Shown: positions 5,119 through 9,326 of the stretch, one piece after another
Numbering within the stretch: position 1 is the first letter of the stretch
Layout of the letters: every line of letters starts with the position of its first letter
NCBI GenBank assembly: GCA_003602535.1
Contig: QQSA01000031.1
Location: 5,436 to 14,761, forward strand
Direction: 5' to 3'
Origin: Candidatus Poseidoniales archaeon
Lineage (GTDB): Archaea; Thermoplasmatota; Poseidoniia; Poseidoniales; Poseidoniaceae
DNA: 9,326 bases
Position numbers and translations under genes: made by a program
Notes under the pieces: model-generated
Seen by the model: the letters and a program-made list of their open reading frames with translations, nothing else
Told to the model about the DNA's origin: nothing
Database searches by the model: none

Positions 5119-7368
5119 ATGCGTCGTGCAATATTCTTGGTTTTGTTATTGTTGGCAATGAGCATTCCAAATGCTCAAGCTGAAACCGAGGAAGGGGTAT
5201 TATTCACATGGACCGGTAGTGCCAATAGTGTAGAATTAATTGGAGAATGGGATTGGAATAACACTACAACAATGAGTGAATCGGGGGGGGTTTGGTCAAC
5301 TACAGTTCAATTGACTGAAGGTCTTTATTGCTACAAATTCATCGTCGATGAAGAGTATATTTTCGATCCTGATAATACATACCGAGGATATTGTGATGGC
5401 ATCGAAAATTCAGTAATCCGAGTCGGGGAGACTCCTCATTTATCACATCAAATTATAGATGAGAAATTAGTCGTTTCAAGTGTTGAAAATCCGAATTCAA
5501 ATTATGCCTTTACCCAGAATGGCCAAACATGGGAATTAGACTTGACCACATTACAAGATGGCAAACATAGTATCGCTCTAAATGCAGACGGCAAGGATTC
5601 ACTAGCAATATTTTGGACTGGGCCAAATGCTGACTTTGAGTGGGATGACGCTCTGATTTACATGGTTATGACCGATCGATTCGTCAATGGGAATGCCAGC
5701 AACGATGGCGCTCCATCTGGGGCTGAGGCTGAAGCCGATTGGATGGGTGGCGATTTGGAAGGAGTCACCCAAATGATAGAGGCAGGATATTTCACCGACT
5801 TAGGAGTAAACGCACTTTGGATTTCTCCGTTTAACACCAATCCAAATGGTTCCTACTTAGCAGCTGATGGCCAACATCAAGTTTCAGGATACCATGGATA
5901 TTGGCCGGTTGAACCACGCCAAGTAGATCCTCGTTTTGGTGGCGAGAAAGCACTCGAAGAGATGGTTGAAGCAGCACACAGTGCAGGGATTCGAGTTATG
6001 GCAGACTTTGTGGTAAACCATGTTCATGAAGACCATGTATATGTTCAAGAGCACCCAGAATGGTTCAACCAAGGTTGCATTTGTGGTACGAGTGAATGTG
6101 ATTGGACAGAACGTCGCTTAGACTGTCTATTCATGGATTACATGCCTGACCTTGACTGGAAGAATAGAGATGCTAGTGAGCAGATAATTTCAGATGCTCT
6201 ATGGTGGGCTGAAACATTTGACTTGGATGGGTTAAGAGTTGATGCGGTCAAACATGTTGATGACCATGCAATAACTAATCTCGCCACAAGAATAAATGAA
6301 AGAATGGAGGCAACTGGTACCGATTTCTATCTCAAAGGCGAAACTGCGATGGGATGGTCTGGACATTCTTTGGAAGATAATGCCGAGCAATATCAGACAA
6401 TAAATCGCTACATTGGCGATGATGCATTGGATGGCCAAGCAGATTTCGTATTGTATCATGCGGTAGTTGACAATGTATTCACAACTGGAAATATGGATTA
6501 TCAACATCTAGATTATTGGACAAATAGAAGTCAAGATCAGTATTCAGATGGTGCGATTATGGTGCCATACCTCGGCAGTCATGATTCACCAAGATACCTT
6601 TCACGAATTGATAATGATGGCACACAGTGGAATCAATGGCAGGAGCAGAGCCTACCTTCCACTCCAGCATCAACTTCCTATGAAAGTGCCAAGCAAGGGA
6701 TTGCTTGGCTATTGACAACACCTGGAGCTCCTATGTTGTACATGGGTGATGAGTTTGGCCAACACGGTGGAGCAGATCCAGATAATCGCCGAATGCTCAA
6801 TTTCACCCTTGATACACAGCAACAAGATTTGCATAATTTCACTGCAGAAATTGCAAATTTACGATTGGAACATGAGGCTTTACGCAGAGGAGTCTACTCA
6901 ACATTCCATGCTGAAACAGACCTTCTAGCATACGAGATGACTACCGGTGAAGAAAGTATTCTAGTCATATTAAATCGTGGCGCAGTGACGCAGTTAGAGT
7001 CTGATTATGACGAGGTTATCTTCGGTGATGCAACCCTCTTTGATAACGCTCTAGCCATCTCTGCTAATTCGGTAACTATTGTAGCAAAATCCACTGTTGA
7101 GGAAAATCAAACCGATGATACAAACAATACCAATAATGGCAACTCTAGTGATACTAATAATACCACTAACCAAACCACCAATCCTACCGATAATACTCAA
7201 CCTGATGATAATAATTCAGAAGAGGATGGGCAAGTTGACGATGATGAATCCGCAGCTTCAGATGAATCCGATTCGAGCAACTGGGTCAGAAACCTGCTGG
7301 CGATAGGAGTGGTAATCGCGGTTGTAGTATTCATTCAAATGAATCGTAAAAGCGGAGATAATCACTGA
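5119..7368 (+). CDS. Secreted, membrane-anchored GH13 alpha-amylase-family enzyme
   Basis: A 749-residue extracellular glycoside hydrolase that should cut alpha-1,4-glucans to maltodextrins for the importer encoded just upstream. Residues 1-20 form a Sec signal peptide with a likely cut after NAQA. Residues about 22-100 resemble a CBM48/AMPK-type glucan-binding beta-sandwich (C71 and C92 could pair). The GH13 barrel begins near IYMVMTDRF and holds region I DFVVNH (296-301), region II GLRVDAVKH with nucleophile D375, region III LKGE with acid/base E408, region IV GSHD with D489, and MPDLDW (342-347), recalling the neopullulanase/cyclomaltodextrinase branch. GDEFGQHGGADPDNRR follows, then a C-terminal beta domain. 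Residues about 661-721 are an Asn/Thr/Asp-rich stalk, 726-742 a membrane helix and NRKSGDNH a short cytosolic tail. Four Cys (320, 322, 327, 336) cluster near the active site. ATG 5119 was chosen over TTG 5110 because it gives a clean signal peptide. Amylase, maltogenic or cyclodextrin activity cannot be separated here. Confidence 0.9.
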   Translation: MRRAIFLVLLLLAMSIPNAQAETEEGVLFTWTGSANSVELIGEWDWNNTTTMSESGGVWSTTVQLTEGLYCYKFIVDEEYIFDPDNTYRGYCDGIENSVIRVGETPHLSHQIIDEKLVVSSVENPNSNYAFTQNGQTWELDLTTLQDGKHSIALNADGKDSLAIFWTGPNADFEWDDALIYMVMTDRFVNGNASNDGAPSGAEAEADWMGGDLEGVTQMIEAGYFTDLGVNALWISPFNTNPNGSYLAADGQHQVSGYHGYWPVEPRQVDPRFGGEKALEEMVEAAHSAGIRVMADFVVNHVHEDHVYVQEHPEWFNQGCICGTSECDWTERRLDCLFMDYMPDLDWKNRDASEQIISDALWWAETFDLDGLRVDAVKHVDDHAITNLATRINERMEATGTDFYLKGETAMGWSGHSLEDNAEQYQTINRYIGDDALDGQADFVLYHAVVDNVFTTGNMDYQHLDYWTNRSQDQYSDGAIMVPYLGSHDSPRYLSRIDNDGTQWNQWQEQSLPSTPASTSYESAKQGIAWLLTTPGAPMLYMGDEFGQHGGADPDNRRMLNFTLDTQQQDLHNFTAEIANLRLEHEALRRGVYSTFHAETDLLAYEMTTGEESILVILNRGAVTQLESDYDEVIFGDATLFDNALAISANSVTIVAKSTVEENQTDDTNNTNNGNSSDTNNTTNQTTNPTDNTQPDDNNSEEDGQVDDDESAASDESDSSNWVRNLLAIGVVIAVVVFIQMNRKSGDNH
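5283..5290 (+). repeat. Run of eight G within the amylase gene
   Basis: An uninterrupted G8 tract codes for part of SGGV in the N-terminal beta-sandwich. It is the longest G run I noticed in this AT-rich window. The frame is intact at this length. Confidence 0.9.
7099..7278 (+). repeat. Low-complexity stalk-coding region of the amylase
   Basis: The DNA is dominated by AAT, ACC, ACT and GAT codons, giving an irregular Asn/Thr/Asp/Ser stalk (about residues 661-721) with many N-x-T/S sequons in its first half and an acidic second half (EEDGQVDDDE, then DES repeats). It is not a perfect tandem repeat. It separates the catalytic domain from the membrane helix and is a likely site of N-glycosylation. 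Confidence 0.75.
7331..7368. other. 38-base convergent overlap of the amylase and phosphorylase genes
   Basis: The last 12 or so codons of the amylase (its cytosolic tail) are read on the + strand, while the last codons of the phosphorylase (SDYLRFYDSFE and stop) are read on the - strand from the same bases. Both frames are intact to their stops, TGA at 7366-7368 and TGA at 7333-7331. There is no room for an intergenic terminator for either transcript. Confidence 0.85.
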
Positions 7369-8980
7369 TCATTCTCGCTCCGGTGAATCTAGCAGAAGTT
7401 GCGATAGATGCTCGCATCATTCCATTCCACTTTTCAGCACCTTCATCCCAAGCAGGAAGAACTTCCTTCTCTAGAACATCCAGCACATTCTGTGCATCTC
7501 GAACATCATCTCTATCATCATCAGCCTCGCCTATAGCCCAGCCGTTTACTCCATGCTCACAGCCTTCTGGCCACCAGCCGTCAAGGATGCTGCAGTTAGG
7601 AACTCCATTCATTGCTGCCTTCATGCCGGACGTGCCTGAGGCTTCTAATGGCCTGATTGGATTGTTTAGCCAGATGTCAACTCCTCCTGTCATCGCTAAT
7701 CCTGTGGCCATGGAATAATCCTCAAGGAAGGCCACAGGAATTTCATCGACCAAATCTTTGGCTGAATCAAAAATTGACTTGATTAATGCCTTTCCACCTT
7801 CATCACGAGGATGGGCTTTTCCAGCGAAAACAAACTGAATTTTACCTGCACCAATCTCTCTTAGCCTCTCCAAATCACTGAACACTAAGTTGGCACGCTT
7901 GTAGGTTGCAAAGCGGCGAGCAAACCCAATCGTTAGGCGATTCTGGTCTAGTCTTACTCCAGTGCTCAATTGAACGAGTTCTCGCAAAACTCTGCGAGCA
8001 GAATTTCTTGCACCGGCTAATGCATCATCAGGAAGTCGGCCAGCATGTGCTAATTTTGTTGGGTCTTCTTTCCAGCCAGGTAGGTGCTCATCGAATAATT
8101 CTGCCATAGCAGGGCTAGTCCAAGTTAGGTGATGCACACCGTTGGTAATTGGAGCGATATGATGGTCTGCAAACATTGAGGATGCAACCCAAGCATTGAG
8201 ATTACTTACTGCATTTACTGGACCTGAAAGTGCTACTGCAAGGTGTGACATCGAAATTCTTCGACCTTCTTCAGAATCTCCAGCATCCTTCACAAGTTGT
8301 CTAGCATCCGCAGGAAGAAGTTCACCAAGAACTTCCTCTACTGCTTCCCATTCGAATCTATCATGTCCTGCTGGAACTGGAGTGTGAGTTGTGAATAATA
8401 CTCGCTTAGCGAGTTGTTCTCGAGTCCATCCTTGACCAAGCATCTCAAGCAATGCAAAGGTACAGTGGCCTTCATTGAGATGCAATCCTTTGATGTCATG
8501 ACCTAATTGATTTAGCAATCTAACTCCGCCAACTCCAAGTAAATACTCTTGACGAATTCTTACCGAATCGTCTCCGCCATACAGACGCAGACCAAGTTTT
8601 CGATGTTCTTCACTATTTTGCGGATGGAATGTATCCATGAAGTAAACAGGAACTACGTGGCCGCCAATTCCGTTGATTTCGGCTTTCCAAATTCTGGCAA
8701 CTAAGTCTGTTCCATCAAGAGGAAGAGAGATGTCCATTCCAGTATCTACTAGATGATTAGCAGGATCTATTTCTGCATAGGTTTCAGTTTGAATACCATC
8801 TTTGTCAAGGTGTTGCCTGCCATACCCTTCACGGTATAGCAATGTCACTCCTACCAATGGTAATCCAGCATCTGCTGCACTCTTGACATGGTCTCCTGCT
8901 AATACGCCAAGACCGCCTGAATAGGTGTGGAGTTCAGACCACAATCCGATTTCTGCGGTGAAGTAGCCTACAACTCCCAT
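7331..8980 (-). CDS. glgP: Glycogen/maltodextrin phosphorylase (GT35), compact form
   Basis: A 549-residue cytosolic alpha-glucan phosphorylase that uses phosphate to release glucose-1-phosphate from the non-reducing ends of alpha-1,4-glucans, the logical next step after maltodextrin import. It starts with YFTAEIGL and HTYSGGLGVLAGDH, typical of the short bacterial/archaeal branch. HLNEGH is at 167-172, HTPVPAGHDRF follows, ITNGVHHLTW comes mid-protein, and GFARRFATYKR (352-362) supplies Arg356 and Lys361, spaced like the phosphate-binding Arg569/Lys574 of muscle phosphorylase. EASGTSGMK places the PLP-binding lysine at K454. Relatives often have about 90 extra N-terminal residues (DUF3417-like), absent here: an in-frame stop lies at 9007-9005, just before the ATG. 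Animal and E. coli enzymes are about 800 residues or more. It is convergent with the amylase (38-base overlap) and lies 49 bases after the cupin gene on the same strand, so the two may be co-transcribed. Confidence 0.93.
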   Translation of the reverse strand: MGVVGYFTAEIGLWSELHTYSGGLGVLAGDHVKSAADAGLPLVGVTLLYREGYGRQHLDKDGIQTETYAEIDPANHLVDTGMDISLPLDGTDLVARIWKAEINGIGGHVVPVYFMDTFHPQNSEEHRKLGLRLYGGDDSVRIRQEYLLGVGGVRLLNQLGHDIKGLHLNEGHCTFALLEMLGQGWTREQLAKRVLFTTHTPVPAGHDRFEWEAVEEVLGELLPADARQLVKDAGDSEEGRRISMSHLAVALSGPVNAVSNLNAWVASSMFADHHIAPITNGVHHLTWTSPAMAELFDEHLPGWKEDPTKLAHAGRLPDDALAGARNSARRVLRELVQLSTGVRLDQNRLTIGFARRFATYKRANLVFSDLERLREIGAGKIQFVFAGKAHPRDEGGKALIKSIFDSAKDLVDEIPVAFLEDYSMATGLAMTGGVDIWLNNPIRPLEASGTSGMKAAMNGVPNCSILDGWWPEGCEHGVNGWAIGEADDDRDDVRDAQNVLDVLEKEVLPAWDEGAEKWNGMMRASIATSARFTGARMISDYLRFYDSFE

Positions 8981-8982
8981 GC

Positions 8983-8999
8983 AACCCCGGCTTAGGGTT
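8983..8999 (-). promoter_or_regulatory. Short inverted repeat over the glgP ribosome-binding site
   Basis: On the - strand, AACCC and GGGTT are separated by 7 bases, ending just before the ATG at 8980. The GGGG that would serve as Shine-Dalgarno lies in the second arm. A five-pair stem could partly hide it, but a stem this small can arise by chance. Confidence 0.18.
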
Positions 9000-9029
9000 A
9001 CGGGTTATGATTATGACGACTACTTTTGG

Positions 9030-9326
9030 CTAAATCCAAACATCATTTTCTGCGGTAAGTTCGCTTTCTGCATCTCCAGTATTGACCACTCCTCGCGGCT
9101 CAACCAGCATTATCTTACACTCATTTTCAGCATGCGGTTTGTGCATTACTCCTTTAGGAACCACATACATTTCTCCAGCATTCAATTCGACTTTACCATC
9201 TTCTAATTCGATGCACATAGAGCCTTCAATCACGATGAAAACCTCATCGGTATCCGGGTGATTATGCCAAACAAATTCGCCTTGAAGTTTAGCTAATTTG
9301 AATTGATAATCATTCATCTCAGCGAT
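9030..9326 (-). CDS. Small cupin-domain protein, 5' end probably outside the window
   Basis: A single-domain cupin of the mannose-6-phosphate isomerase-like small family. Numbered from the ATG at 9317, motif 1 is GEFVWHNHPDTDEVFIVIEG with candidate metal ligands His18, His20 and Glu25, and motif 2 is GEMYVVPKGVMHKP with His59. The C-terminal NTGD is also typical. The frame is open through the window edge (codons for I-A-E precede that Met), and relatives have about 25-30 residues before the NDYQFKL segment, so the true start is probably beyond 9326 and this entry is treated as 5'-partial. Its substrate is unknown. It lies upstream of glgP in the same direction with a 49-base gap, but whether it takes part in sugar metabolism is not shown by the sequence. 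Confidence 0.85.
   Translation of the reverse strand: MAEMNDYQFKLAKLQGEFVWHNHPDTDEVFIVIEGSMCIELEDGKVELNAGEMYVVPKGVMHKPHAENECKIMLVEPRGVVNTGDAESELTAENDVWI

Noticed and set aside
7099..7278. Asn/Thr-rich stretch as a tandem repeat array or CRISPR-like element
   Set aside because: There is no fixed repeat unit or spacer; it is coding low-complexity sequence in frame with the amylase.
7369..7400. Terminator after the sugar operon
   Set aside because: No T-run or hairpin is visible, and the region is coding on the other strand.
7383..7718. 111-codon open frame on the + strand within glgP
   Set aside because: It is fully antisense to the catalytic region holding the PLP lysine, and its Ser/Pro-rich composition is typical of a shadow frame.

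Overview
The window most likely comes from a planktonic marine euryarchaeon of the Marine Group II / Candidatus Poseidoniales type. This is inferred from a combination: purine-rich Shine-Dalgarno sites close to the archaeal GGAGGTGAT consensus, 4-5 base spacing between genes, a binding protein with a lipobox, and an extracellular enzyme that ends in an Asn/Thr/Asp-rich sequon-filled stalk plus one membrane helix. No rRNA or marker gene is present, so the taxonomy is provisional. DNA is moderately AT-rich throughout. I saw no mobile element, CRISPR array or tRNA, and no gene-free stretch longer than 300 bases.

Layout. Left edge (- strand): the N-terminal part of a Nudix hydrolase runs off the window. 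Then, on the + strand, comes a very small membrane protein (428-571), followed by a tight four-gene cluster (605-7368) for uptake of alpha-glucan oligosaccharides. The cluster encodes a maltose-type binding protein fused in one polypeptide to the first permease (MalE-MalF), a second permease (MalG) with an extra four-helix N-terminal region, a short ATPase (MalK-like) without the usual C-terminal regulatory domain, and a secreted, membrane-anchored GH13 alpha-amylase. Facing it on the - strand are a compact glycogen/maltodextrin phosphorylase (GT35, 7331-8980), whose 3' end overlaps the amylase 3' end by 38 bases, and a small cupin at the right edge.

How it works together (inference). The amylase cuts starch- or glycogen-like alpha-1,4-glucan at the outer face of the cell. 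The tethered binding domain captures the maltodextrins and passes them directly to its own permease half and MalG, powered by the MalK-like ATPase. Cytosolic phosphorylase then releases glucose-1-phosphate. The locus therefore looks like a complete capture-import-phosphorolysis module for polymeric alpha-glucan.

The most unusual content is the transporter architecture. Its binding protein is fused to MalF through a roughly 80-residue extracellular spacer and an extra helix that keeps the topology consistent. MalG carries a four-helix extension of unknown role. MalK is cut down to the nucleotide-binding domain.
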